Shown one piece after another: positions 14,982 to 21,854 of a DNA stretch of 21,854 nt (its first letter is position 1; every line of letters begins with the position of its first letter). The stretch is from NCBI GenBank assembly GCA_001821455.1, contig MHLY01000006.1, positions 1 to 21,854 on the forward strand, read 5' to 3'. The translations under genes were made by a program, and so were the position numbers. Origin of the DNA: Candidatus Nealsonbacteria bacterium RBG_13_42_11 (GTDB lineage: Bacteria; Patescibacteriota; Minisyncoccia; Minisyncoccales; RBG-13-42-11). The notes under the pieces were generated by a model that saw nothing but the letters and a program-made list of their open reading frames with translations, did not search any database and had not been told where the DNA came from.

Positions 14982-15009
14982 ATTATATTTACCCAAAGAA
15001 CCCTGTCAA
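14982..15009 (-). promoter_or_regulatory. Minus-strand sigma70-type promoter
   Basis: Read on the minus strand: TTGACA (15009-15004), a 16-nt spacer and TATAAT (14987-14982). It points at the small acidic ORF with a leader of about 60 nt and is divergent from the mreC promoter. Confidence 0.7.
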
Positions 15010-15036
15010 GGGGCAGGGGGCAAAAGGCCTGAAATG

Positions 15037-15045
15037 TGCTATAAT
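15037..15045 (+). promoter_or_regulatory. Extended -10 promoter of mreCD-PBP2
   Basis: TGCTATAAT is an extended -10 element. It ends 9 nt before ATG 15055, so the transcript should start 1-3 nt before the start codon. The upstream in-frame ATG at 15034 lies before the -10 box and is therefore not the likely start. Confidence 0.65.
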
Positions 15046-15054
15046 AAAACCATT

Positions 15055-15852
15055 ATGCTGAAATTTTCATCCAAATTGAAGGTCGGGATAATTATAATAT
15101 TCTTGATTGTTTTGCTTTTGGTCTTAAACCTGACCAATTTTTTCAAAGAAATTAAAAATTTTTTTTATTTAATTTCCTCGCCTTTTCAAAAAACGCTTCT
15201 GACAGTGGGGGAGAGTACCTCCGACTTTTTAAGCGGCATTCTGGAAATCAGCACTTTTAAACAGCAAATAAATAATCTTTATTTAAAAAATCAGGAATTA
15301 ACCGGTGAGATTGTTGCCCTGAAAGAGTTAAAAAAAGAAAACGAAGCGCTCAGAGAAGCGCTGAAAATCGGTCTGGAAAAAGACTTTCAGTTAGAAGCGG
15401 TTAATTTAGTCAGTAAAGACATTTCCCAGGATGTTATTTTAATAGACAAGGGCGAAAACGACGGTATTTCAAAAGGCATGCCGGTTATAACGCCCCAAAA
15501 AGTGCTTTTGGGCACGATATCGGAAGTGTATAAGAATTTCTCAAACGTTACGCTTATCACCAATGAAAAAAGTTCTTTTGACGCAAAAATAGTTGATAAG
15601 GAAATTTACGGAGTAGCGAAAGGAAAAGGCGATTTAAAATTATCATTGGAGTTTTTGCCCAAGGACAAAACAATCTCTTCGGGAGACTTAATTGAAACCT
15701 CGGCCCTGGGCGGAGTGTATCCCAAAGGGCTTTTAGTCGGAGAAATTAAGGAGGTAAAAAAGTCAGACGTGGAACCCTTCCAGACGGCAGAAATTTCATC
15801 TGCTTTCAGTCTCAAAAAATTAGACATTTTATTCGTAATTAAATCTTTTTAG
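15055..15852 (+). CDS. mreC: Rod shape-determining protein MreC
   Basis: A 265-residue bitopic protein that organises the elongation peptidoglycan machinery between the membrane and PBP2. There is one transmembrane helix (about 8-30, KVGIIIIFLIVLLLVLNL), then a coiled coil (about 65-110, with QQINNLYLKNQELTGEIVAL and KKENEALREAL). The periplasmic beta domains follow, with the MreC-typical VILIDKGENDGISKGMPVI, ALGGVYPKGLLVGEI and the SAF...KLD..FVI ending. Length is normal for the family. ATG 15055 is chosen because the promoter -10 lies between it and the upstream ATG. It is followed after one base by mreD. MreB, usually immediately upstream, is not in the window. Confidence 0.93.
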   Translation: MLKFSSKLKVGIIIIFLIVLLLVLNLTNFFKEIKNFFYLISSPFQKTLLTVGESTSDFLSGILEISTFKQQINNLYLKNQELTGEIVALKELKKENEALREALKIGLEKDFQLEAVNLVSKDISQDVILIDKGENDGISKGMPVITPQKVLLGTISEVYKNFSNVTLITNEKSSFDAKIVDKEIYGVAKGKGDLKLSLEFLPKDKTISSGDLIETSALGGVYPKGLLVGEIKEVKKSDVEPFQTAEISSAFSLKKLDILFVIKSF

Positions 15853-15853
15853 G

Positions 15854-16174
15854 ATGCTGAAAAAAATTATTTTCTTTATTTTCCTTTTTTATATTTTAAT
15901 TTTGCTCCAGACCAGTTTTTTGATTCCTCTCAGCATATCGGGAATAGTTCCTAATCTGGTTCTGATTGTCGTAATTTTAGTCAATCTCTTTAACAGGACG
16001 TCGGAGATTTCGGGGTTAATCGTCGCCCTCATCGGGGGGCTTTATTTGGACATTTTTTCCATGAGTTTTTTCGGTTTTTTCGGATTTTATACCTTAATCT
16101 CTCTCATAATTTCCCTCTTTTTAAAATTTATTCTGAAAAACTATGTTAAAATTCCGTCTCTCGAAAAATTCTGA
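15854..16174 (+). CDS. mreD: Rod shape-determining protein MreD (short)
   Basis: A 106-residue hydrophobic protein with about four membrane segments (FFIFLFYILILLQTSFLIP, GIVPNLVLIVVILVNLF, a glycine-rich segment with GGLYLDIFS, and FYTLISLIISLFLKFIL). The GGLYLDIFS motif and its place between mreC and PBP2 identify it. It is shorter than the roughly 160 residues of E. coli MreD, lacking part of the last helices. The ATG lies one base after the mreC stop (TAG-g-ATG), and the C-terminal 32 nt overlap the PBP2 gene, so translation is probably coupled. It ends in TGA, which argues that TGA is a stop in this organism. Confidence 0.85.
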   Translation: MLKKIIFFIFLFYILILLQTSFLIPLSISGIVPNLVLIVVILVNLFNRTSEISGLIVALIGGLYLDIFSMSFFGFFGFYTLISLIISLFLKFILKNYVKIPSLEKF

Positions 16175-18071
16175 TGAAGATATAGAGCCCCATGAAGTTC
16201 TGCTTGATTCCTTGGCGAAAAAAAAGGAAAAAGAACTGGGTATTTCGGAAAAAAAGTTTGAAGTGCCGCTTCTGAAAAAAATCCTCCAAGGTTTTTTTGT
16301 TTTTTGTATTTTATTGATTTTAGGTCTCTTTCTTAAAACCATTCAGCTTCAAGTTTTTGAAAAAGAAAAATATCTTGCTTTAGCTGAAAACAATAAGTTT
16401 ATCATCCATAAAATTCAGGCCGAAAGGGGAGTGATTTACGATAAGGATTTAAAACAGCTTGTTTTTAACAAGCCCAGCTTTGATTTAATTTGCGAAAAAA
16501 ATAATTTGCCCCAAGACGAAACCGAAAGAGAAAAAATTATTAACGACGTTTCCCTGCTTCTTAAAAAAGACCCCCAAGAGATAAAAGATAAAATTGAAAA
16601 AGGAGAAACGGTCTTTGAAAACCTTTCCCAGGAAGAGCTGGTCTTGTTGGAAACAAAAATAGAGGAACTGCCCGGTTTTAAAATAGTGAATAACAGCATT
16701 CGGGAATATGATGAGGGCCCGGTTTTTTCCCATGTTTTGGGTTATACGGGAAAGATTGGTTCTGAAGAACTGAAAAATAACCCCGAGTTTTATTCAATAA
16801 ACGATTATGTCGGAATATCCGGCCTGGAAAAATCTTACGAAGATATTTTGAGAAAAAACTCCGGCGAATTGAGAATTGAAAGAGATGTTCAGGATAATGT
16901 TATTTCAAAAGAAATTATTTCTTTGCCCCAATCAGGCAACAGTTTGGTGTTATGGTTGGATTCTGACTTGCAGAATAAAATTAAAGAAGAACTGGAAAAT
17001 AAACTGAACGAACTGGGCACAAAAAAAGCCGTAGGGATAGCCATGGACCCAAAAACCGGCGGAATTTTAGCCCTGGTTTCTCTGCCCGGTTTTGACAATA
17101 ATTTGTTCCAGAAGGGAGCGGACCAGGAGGAACTTCAAAAACTTTTAGACGACCCGCAAAAACTTAATTCGCTTTTCAATCGGGCCATTTCCGGAAAGTA
17201 TCTGGTCGGTTCCACAATCAAGCCCTTAATCGCTTCGGCTGTTTTGGAAGAAGAAATAATTTCTCCGGAAAAAAAGCTGGATTGCGAGGGCAGAATTATA
17301 ATTCAAAATCCTTATGATAAAACCTCTTCCAGCACCAAATCCGACTGGACGATTCACGGCTGGACGGATTTAAGAAAGGCCATCGCTGAATCCTGCGACG
17401 TTTATTTTTATACGGTGGGCGGCGGCTATGAGAAACAGGAAGGATTGGGTCCGACGAGAATAAAAGAATATCTTGAACTTTTTAACTGGAACGCCAAGAC
17501 CGGCATTGACCTTCCCGGCGAAACAGCCGGTTTCATACCGGATAAAAATTGGAAAAAAACAACCTGGAAATCTAATTGGTGGGATGGCGACACTTATAAT
17601 CTCGCCATCGGCCAGGGATTTTTACAAATTACGCCTTTGGAAGTAATAACTTCCTTTGCCGTTATTGCTAACGGCGGAACCATGTATCAGCCCCAGATCG
17701 TCCAGAAAATCGTTGACACTTCGACAGGGGCCATGAAGATAATTGAAGAAATGGAACCTAAAATTATCAGCAAAAATTTTATTACGCCTGAAAACCTTCA
17801 AATTGTCAGAGAGGGAATGCGGCAGGCAGTAACCGGAGTAAATTCTCCGCAGGCCTCAAGCATTATTTTAAACTCTTTGCCCGTTTCAGCCGCTGCCAAG
17901 ACCGGGACGGCCGAATTGGGAAATAATCATTATCATAACTGGATTACGGTTTTCGCTCCTTATGAAGACCCCCAAATTGTCTTAACTTTAATGACGGAAG
18001 ACGTCAGAGGCGTTCAGGAAGCCGTAAAACCAATAGCCAGAAATATCTTAGAGTGGTACTTCACTAAATAA
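16143..18071 (+). CDS. mrdA: Penicillin-binding protein 2 (transpeptidase of the elongasome)
   Basis: A 642-residue class B penicillin-binding protein that cross-links peptidoglycan during cell elongation. It has one N-terminal membrane helix (about 46-66) and a dimerisation/pedestal region (about 85-260, with AERGVIYDKDL, VLGYTGKIG and YVGISGLEKSYED). The transpeptidase domain follows with all three catalytic motifs: SxxK as STIK (S357-K360, nucleophile S357), SxN-type as SCD (417-419) and KTG (586-588). The C at the middle position and D at the third are common in PBP2. An unusually long, charged cytoplasmic N terminus (about 45 residues) precedes the membrane helix. It overlaps mreD by 32 nt and forms an operon with mreC-mreD. 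The usual partner RodA is not seen downstream. Confidence 0.95.
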   Translation: MLKFRLSKNSDEDIEPHEVLLDSLAKKKEKELGISEKKFEVPLLKKILQGFFVFCILLILGLFLKTIQLQVFEKEKYLALAENNKFIIHKIQAERGVIYDKDLKQLVFNKPSFDLICEKNNLPQDETEREKIINDVSLLLKKDPQEIKDKIEKGETVFENLSQEELVLLETKIEELPGFKIVNNSIREYDEGPVFSHVLGYTGKIGSEELKNNPEFYSINDYVGISGLEKSYEDILRKNSGELRIERDVQDNVISKEIISLPQSGNSLVLWLDSDLQNKIKEELENKLNELGTKKAVGIAMDPKTGGILALVSLPGFDNNLFQKGADQEELQKLLDDPQKLNSLFNRAISGKYLVGSTIKPLIASAVLEEEIISPEKKLDCEGRIIIQNPYDKTSSSTKSDWTIHGWTDLRKAIAESCDVYFYTVGGGYEKQEGLGPTRIKEYLELFNWNAKTGIDLPGETAGFIPDKNWKKTTWKSNWWDGDTYNLAIGQGFLQITPLEVITSFAVIANGGTMYQPQIVQKIVDTSTGAMKIIEEMEPKIISKNFITPENLQIVREGMRQAVTGVNSPQASSIILNSLPVSAAAKTGTAELGNNHYHNWITVFAPYEDPQIVLTLMTEDVRGVQEAVKPIARNILEWYFTK

Positions 18072-18078
18072 GATAATT

Positions 18079-18107
18079 TTGACCGGTACCTCAAAATGAA
18101 TTAAGAT
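18079..18107 (+). promoter_or_regulatory. Putative lysS promoter (leaderless geometry)
   Basis: TTGACC (18079-18084), a 17-nt spacer and TAAGAT (18102-18107). The -10 box ends 7 nt before the lysS ATG, again leaving almost no leader. The -10 match is imperfect, so read-through from the PBP2 operon is also possible. Confidence 0.5.
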
Positions 18108-18114
18108 AAATTAT

Positions 18115-19581
18115 ATGGCGACAATCGAAGAATTAAGAAAAATACGCTTAAAAAAATTGGAGGCGATAAAGGCCCTGCTCATCAATCCTTATCCTGAAAA
18201 GACAAAAAGAACGCATAAAATAGAAGAAGCGCTTGAAAGTTTCAGTTCCCTGGCTGCGGCCAAAAAAGAAGTTATTTTGGCGGGAAGAATCAAATCGCTA
18301 CGTCAGCACGGCGGCTCCACTTTTTTGGATATTGAAGACGGCACAGGCAAAATCCAGGGATTTTTCAGGGAGGACAGGTTGGGAGAAAAGGGCTACGCTT
18401 TTTTTTCGGATAATTTTGATATCGGCGATTTTATTGAAATCAGAGGCGTTCTATTTAAGACAAAGAAGGGAGAGAAAACAATTGAAGCCTCCGATTTTAA
18501 AATACTGGCCAAGTCTTTGTTGCCCTTGCCCGAAAAATGGCACGGTCTTCAGGATATTGAAGAAAGATTCAGAAAAAGATATTTGGATTTGCTTTTTAAC
18601 CCGGAAGTTAAAACTAAATTTGAAATCCGTTCCAAAATTATCCAGACAATTCGGGAATTTTTGGAAAAGAATGGTTTTTTGGAGGTAGAAACCCCGATTT
18701 TACAGCCGCTTTACGGCGGAGCCAAAGCCAAGCCCTTCAAAACCCACTTAAATGCCCTTAATATTGATTTATATCTGAGGATTGCTCCCGAATTATATCT
18801 TAAAAGATTACTGGTCGGCGGATTGGAGAAAGTTTATGAAATTGGAAAATGTTTCAGGAACGAAGGCGTGGACCGTTTTCACAATCCGGATTTCACATTA
18901 TTGGAGTTTTACTGGGCTTACGCCGACTACAAAGATTTAATGAAATTAACGGAAGAACTTTTTACAAGTTTAATCAAGAAACTGTTCGGGAAATCCGAAA
19001 TTCAGTACGAGGGCAAAAAAATCAGTTTTAAAACTCCTTTTGCCAGAATAGAATTCGACCAGTTATTGAAAAAATACGCCAAAATAAACCTGGAAGAAAT
19101 TAATTTAGAAACCTTAGGGAAAGAAGCGAAAAAATTAGAGGTGAAGTTTGAAGAAAATGCGGGAAAATCGGAAATAGCCGATGAGATATATAAAAAAGTC
19201 TGCCTGCCCAACATTTGGGAGCCGACATTTATCATCAATCATCCTTTGGGAACGTTTCCTTTGGCAAAAGGGCTGGAAAGCAATTCTTCAAAACTCGCTA
19301 ATTTCCAGTTAATTGCGGGAAATTTTGAATTAGTCAATGCTTTTTCCGAATTAAACGACCCCCTGGAGCAAAGAGAACGATTTGAAGAACAGGAGAAATT
19401 CTTCAGAAAAGGACTTGAAGAAGCCCAGAGAAAGGACGAAGATTTTATAGAGGCCCTGGAACATGGCATGCCGCCTGCGGCCGGCTTCGGCATGGGGATA
19501 GACAGGTTGGTGGCATTGCTGACTGATTCCCACAGTTTGAGAGAAGTGATATTATTTCCGACAATGAAACCAAAAGAATAA
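18115..19581 (+). CDS. lysS: Lysyl-tRNA synthetase (class II)
   Basis: A 488-residue enzyme that charges tRNA-Lys with lysine using ATP. The N-terminal OB-fold anticodon-binding domain spans about 52-135 (VILAGRIKSLRQHGGSTFLDIEDGTGKIQG). The class II catalytic core has RFRKRYLDLL, motif 1 around 185-200 (FLEVETPILQ), motif 2 FRNEGVDRFHNPDFTLLEFY (247-266) and motif 3 GFGMGIDRLVALL near the C terminus. Length is normal. The motif 2 loop reads VDRFHNPDF where E. coli has ISxRHNPEF, a minor variation. It is followed after 6 nt by serS, so the two synthetases are probably co-transcribed. No T-box or other leader control is visible. Confidence 0.96.
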   Translation: MATIEELRKIRLKKLEAIKALLINPYPEKTKRTHKIEEALESFSSLAAAKKEVILAGRIKSLRQHGGSTFLDIEDGTGKIQGFFREDRLGEKGYAFFSDNFDIGDFIEIRGVLFKTKKGEKTIEASDFKILAKSLLPLPEKWHGLQDIEERFRKRYLDLLFNPEVKTKFEIRSKIIQTIREFLEKNGFLEVETPILQPLYGGAKAKPFKTHLNALNIDLYLRIAPELYLKRLLVGGLEKVYEIGKCFRNEGVDRFHNPDFTLLEFYWAYADYKDLMKLTEELFTSLIKKLFGKSEIQYEGKKISFKTPFARIEFDQLLKKYAKINLEEINLETLGKEAKKLEVKFEENAGKSEIADEIYKKVCLPNIWEPTFIINHPLGTFPLAKGLESNSSKLANFQLIAGNFELVNAFSELNDPLEQRERFEEQEKFFRKGLEEAQRKDEDFIEALEHGMPPAAGFGMGIDRLVALLTDSHSLREVILFPTMKPKE

Positions 19582-19587
19582 AAATCT

Positions 19588-20862
19588 ATGTTAGATATTA
19601 AATTCATTCGTCAAAATCCAGATTTAGTTAAAGAAGATGTCCAGAAAAAGGGAATCAAGGTTGATATTGATGAGCTTTTGGAAGTTGATAAAAAAAGAAG
19701 GGAAACCTTGCAGGCCCTGGAAGATATGCTGGCCAAGAAAAACAAGGCATCAAAAGATATCACTGCGGCCAAAAGCGAGAAAGAAAAGAAAAAAATTATT
19801 TTAAAAATGAGGGAACTGGATACTAATAGCGATCGCTTAACCCAAAACCTGAAAGAAACGGAGGAAAAATTTAACAATTTAATACTTCAGATTCCCAATC
19901 TGCCCCTGGAAGACGTACCGGTCGGAAAGGACGAGAAAGACAACGTGGTTCTGAGAGAGGTTGGGGAAAAGACAAAATTCGATTTTAAATCAAAAGATTA
20001 TCTGGAAATCTCCGAAGAACTGGATTTAATTGACATCAAGAGAGCGGCCAAAGTTTCCGGAACCCGTTTCGGCTATCTGAAAAAAGAAGCAGCTTTAATT
20101 GAAATTGCTTTGATTAATTTCGTTTTTGACAATCTAATTAAGGAAAAATTTGTTCCGGTCATTCCTCCGGTACTGTTAAAAGAAGAAATGGCTCGCGGCA
20201 CGGGATATTTTGAAGCCACCGACAGAAAAGAGGCCTATTTTATTCCGGAAGACAAATTTTATTTAGTGGGAACCTCGGAACAATCCCTGATAGCCATGCA
20301 CGCCGATGAAATTCTGGAAGAAAAGGAATTGCCGAAAAGATATCTCGGTTTTTCCGCTTGTTTCCGGAGAGAGTCGGGAGCTTACGGCAAAGACACTAAA
20401 GGCATTCTCAGGGTTCATCAGTTTGATAAACTTGAAATGGTCAGCCTTTCCAGGCCGGAAGATTCCCAAAAAGAACACCAATTTTTATTGGAAATGGAAG
20501 AGAGATTAATGCAGGCCTTAAAAATTCCTTACCGGGTTATTCAAATGTGCACGGGTGATCTGGGATTTCCGGCTGCGGCCAAATATGATATTGAGGCCTG
20601 GCTGCCCTCGGAAGGAAAATACCGGGAAACCCATTCCACTTCCAACTGCACTGATTTTCAGGCCCGGAGATTAAACATCCGCTATAAAGATAAATCCGGA
20701 AAATTAAACTTTGTTCATACCTTAAACGGCACCGCTTTCGCCATCGGCAGAACTTTAATCACCCTGATTGAAAATTATCAGACAAAGGACGGCAGCGTAA
20801 TGGTGCCGGAGGCCCTGCAGAAATATTTGGGATTCAAGGAAATAAAAAAAGAGCAGGATTAA
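19588..20862 (+). CDS. serS: Seryl-tRNA synthetase
   Basis: A 424-residue class II synthetase that charges tRNA-Ser (and tRNA-Sec where present). The N terminus MLDIKFIRQNPDLVKEDVQK and the long antiparallel coiled-coil arm (about 28-100) that grips the tRNA long variable arm are typical. The core has the substrate-binding TSE motif (LVGTSEQSL, about 225-233), motif 2 with FSACFRRESGAYGKDTKG (about 254-271) and motif 3 with TLNGTAFAIGRTLITLIEN (about 379-397). Length and motifs are complete. It starts 6 nt after lysS without a ribosome-binding site. Its stop overlaps by 4 nt the end of a convergent gene on the minus strand. Confidence 0.96.
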   Translation: MLDIKFIRQNPDLVKEDVQKKGIKVDIDELLEVDKKRRETLQALEDMLAKKNKASKDITAAKSEKEKKKIILKMRELDTNSDRLTQNLKETEEKFNNLILQIPNLPLEDVPVGKDEKDNVVLREVGEKTKFDFKSKDYLEISEELDLIDIKRAAKVSGTRFGYLKKEAALIEIALINFVFDNLIKEKFVPVIPPVLLKEEMARGTGYFEATDRKEAYFIPEDKFYLVGTSEQSLIAMHADEILEEKELPKRYLGFSACFRRESGAYGKDTKGILRVHQFDKLEMVSLSRPEDSQKEHQFLLEMEERLMQALKIPYRVIQMCTGDLGFPAAAKYDIEAWLPSEGKYRETHSTSNCTDFQARRLNIRYKDKSGKLNFVHTLNGTAFAIGRTLITLIENYQTKDGSVMVPEALQKYLGFKEIKKEQD

Positions 20863-21149
20863 GTTTTCCCGCCCCAATTTAGCTCTACGAAATAGATATG
20901 AATCGTAACCTTTACTATTACAATGAGTGGCCAGGCAGCTGCTCCTAAGAGGGCACCGATAATCTTTAACGCTTTTATCAGTATTTGCCTCTGGCTTTCA
21001 ATTTCCGCCTGTCTAAAATCTCTAGCATTCTCGTAACTGTCCTTCTGGGCATGAGGACGATAAGCTAGAATTAATTCAATCTCATCCCAGGCTATATTAA
21101 TTGTTATTAATAGATATATTCCTATTAATATCCATGCCCATACTGGCAT
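20859..21149 (-). CDS. Small membrane protein with two TM segments, unknown function
   Basis: A 96-residue protein: an N-terminal helix (about 3-20, VWAWILIGIYLLITINIAW), a charged middle (about 21-55, QKDSYENARDFRQAEIESQR) and a second hydrophobic segment (about 60-88). I recognise no family. It converges on serS with a 4-nt overlap and is divergent from the alpha/beta hydrolase. AAGGAGGG lies 8 nt before its ATG, a textbook Shine-Dalgarno arrangement not seen for any other gene in the window. That makes the gene real-looking but different in style from its neighbours. Confidence 0.75.
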   Translation of the reverse strand: MPVWAWILIGIYLLITINIAWDEIELILAYRPHAQKDSYENARDFRQAEIESQRQILIKALKIIGALLGAAAWPLIVIVKVTIHIYFVELNWGGKT

Positions 21150-21157
21150 TTTTTTTG

Positions 21158-21165
21158 CCCTCCTT
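21158..21165 (-). promoter_or_regulatory. Canonical Shine-Dalgarno site
   Basis: AAGGAGGG on the minus strand, 8 nt before the ATG of the small membrane protein. It is noteworthy because the 16S in this window has lost the complementary CCTCC. Confidence 0.65.
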
Positions 21166-21192
21166 CAAAATCAATTTATCTTTAAATATATT
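21164..21192 (+). promoter_or_regulatory. Putative promoter of the alpha/beta hydrolase (leaderless geometry)
   Basis: TTCAAA (21164-21169), a 17-nt spacer and TATATT (21187-21192), ending 6 nt before GTG 21199. The -35 match is weak. The short distance repeats that seen at 1590, 15055 and 18115. Confidence 0.45.
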
Positions 21193-21198
21193 ACTTTT

Positions 21199-21854
21199 GT
21201 GGAAAAAAGTCAAGAATTACAAATAAAAATCAACGATCTAAAAATTAATTACAAAATTGCAGGAGAAGGTCCTGCTCTTTTGGTTTTGCACGGCTGGGGA
21301 GGCAGTTCTGATTCCTGGACCGGAGCCCAGCGGCTTTTGGCTGAAAAAGGATATCAAGTTATCGTTCCTGATTTCCCCGGTTTTGGAAAAAGCGTTACGC
21401 CTCCCGAACCCTGGAGCGTCGGAGATTATCTGGATTTTATCCTGAAATTCCTTGAGATAATAAAACTTGATAATTTTTTTCTTCTGGGTCATTCTTTCGG
21501 AGGCCGGGTGGCGATTAAGTTTGCCGGTCAATATCCTCAAAAAATAAAAAAATTAATTCTATGCGATTCAGCCGGAATTAAAGGGAAACCCGGCTTTAAA
21601 ACGAGAATAATTCATTTAGTGGCCATGATAGGCAATGCCGTATTTACCCCGAAGCCCTTAGCCAGATTCAAAGATTCAGCCCGCAATTTATTTTACGGTT
21701 TTATCAGACGAAGAGATTATGCCAAGGCAAAAGGGGTAATGCGTGAGACGATTAAAAAGGTTTTAGACGAGGATTTGTTGGCTGATTTAGCACAAATAAA
21801 AACAGAAACTTTGATTATCTGGGGCAAGGAAGATAAAATGGTGCCGGTGAAATA
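21199..21854 (+). CDS. Alpha/beta hydrolase (partial, runs off the window)
   Basis: The first 218 or so residues of an alpha/beta-hydrolase-fold enzyme. The oxyanion-hole segment is LHGWGG (30-35). The nucleophile elbow is GHSFGG (97-102, nucleophile S99). The strand carrying the acid is LIIWGKEDKMVPVK near the window end, with D of GKEDK as the likely catalytic acid. The catalytic histidine lies beyond the window. Substrate cannot be deduced; esterase or C-C hydrolase activities are typical of this family. The start is taken as GTG 21199, which gives an N terminus EKSQELQIKINDLKINYKIA fitting the family; no ATG fits as well. No Shine-Dalgarno site precedes it. Confidence 0.88.
   Translation, partial: MEKSQELQIKINDLKINYKIAGEGPALLVLHGWGGSSDSWTGAQRLLAEKGYQVIVPDFPGFGKSVTPPEPWSVGDYLDFILKFLEIIKLDNFFLLGHSFGGRVAIKFAGQYPQKIKKLILCDSAGIKGKPGFKTRIIHLVAMIGNAVFTPKPLARFKDSARNLFYGFIRRRDYAKAKGVMRETIKKVLDEDLLADLAQIKTETLIIWGKEDKMVPVK

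Noticed and set aside
15034..15054. Upstream ATG for MreC
   Set aside because: The extended -10 box TGCTATAAT lies between this ATG and the one at 15055, so it would not be transcribed; the family N terminus also fits 15055.
16143..18071. TGA recoding (alternative code of some CPR groups)
   Set aside because: mreD ends in TGA at a sensible length and no in-frame TGA interrupts any recognised gene, so the standard bacterial code fits.
1..21854. CRISPR array, insertion sequence or transposase
   Set aside because: No regularly spaced direct repeats and no transposase-like protein were seen; the only mobile elements supported are the introns.

Overview
The window looks like chromosomal DNA of a host-associated or streamlined bacterium, most probably a Patescibacteria/CPR (Parcubacteria-like) genome. 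This is inferred from intron-ridden rRNA genes, short variants of core proteins, many membrane-anchored proteins of unknown function, overlapping genes without Shine-Dalgarno (SD) sites, and TGA acting as a stop (mreD). No database search was possible, so the lineage is an inference.

Layout. Bases 1-1412 are the 3' part of a 16S rRNA gene broken by three introns: a group I intron (1-266), an ORF-less group II intron (about 596-1030) and a second type of group I intron (1117-1370). The 16S has its own terminator at 1524-1554. The 16S-23S spacer is about 8 kb instead of a few hundred bases. It holds a 1635-residue surface protein, a small coiled-coil membrane protein, the classic tRNA-Ile(GAT) and tRNA-Ala(TGC) pair, a membrane-anchored protein of unknown function and a small MscS-like membrane protein. 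A strong promoter (9154-9181) then drives 23S-5S.

The 23S (about 9375-14553) is split by four group I introns (11924-12758, 12843-13675, 13685-13938, 14001-14329). The first two encode LAGLIDADG homing endonucleases. Removing the four introns leaves about 2.93 kb, a normal 23S length. All inserts lie in the peptidyl-transferase centre or the sarcin-ricin loop, and those in 16S lie in helix 34 and the decoding site. Two of the 23S introns are separated by an exon of only 9 nt.

Downstream are 5S rRNA, a bidirectional terminator, a small acidic ORF on the minus strand, an mreC-mreD-PBP2 cell-shape operon, lysS-serS, a small convergent membrane protein and the start of an alpha/beta hydrolase running off the window.

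Two linked signals stand out. The 16S 3' end lacks the anti-Shine-Dalgarno CCTCC. Most protein genes here also lack an SD, and several have a -10 box ending only 6-9 nt before the start codon, which points to leaderless mRNAs. In addition, short TCCCGCT-AGCGGGA hairpins recur through introns, rRNA variable regions, the 23S leader and a terminator.
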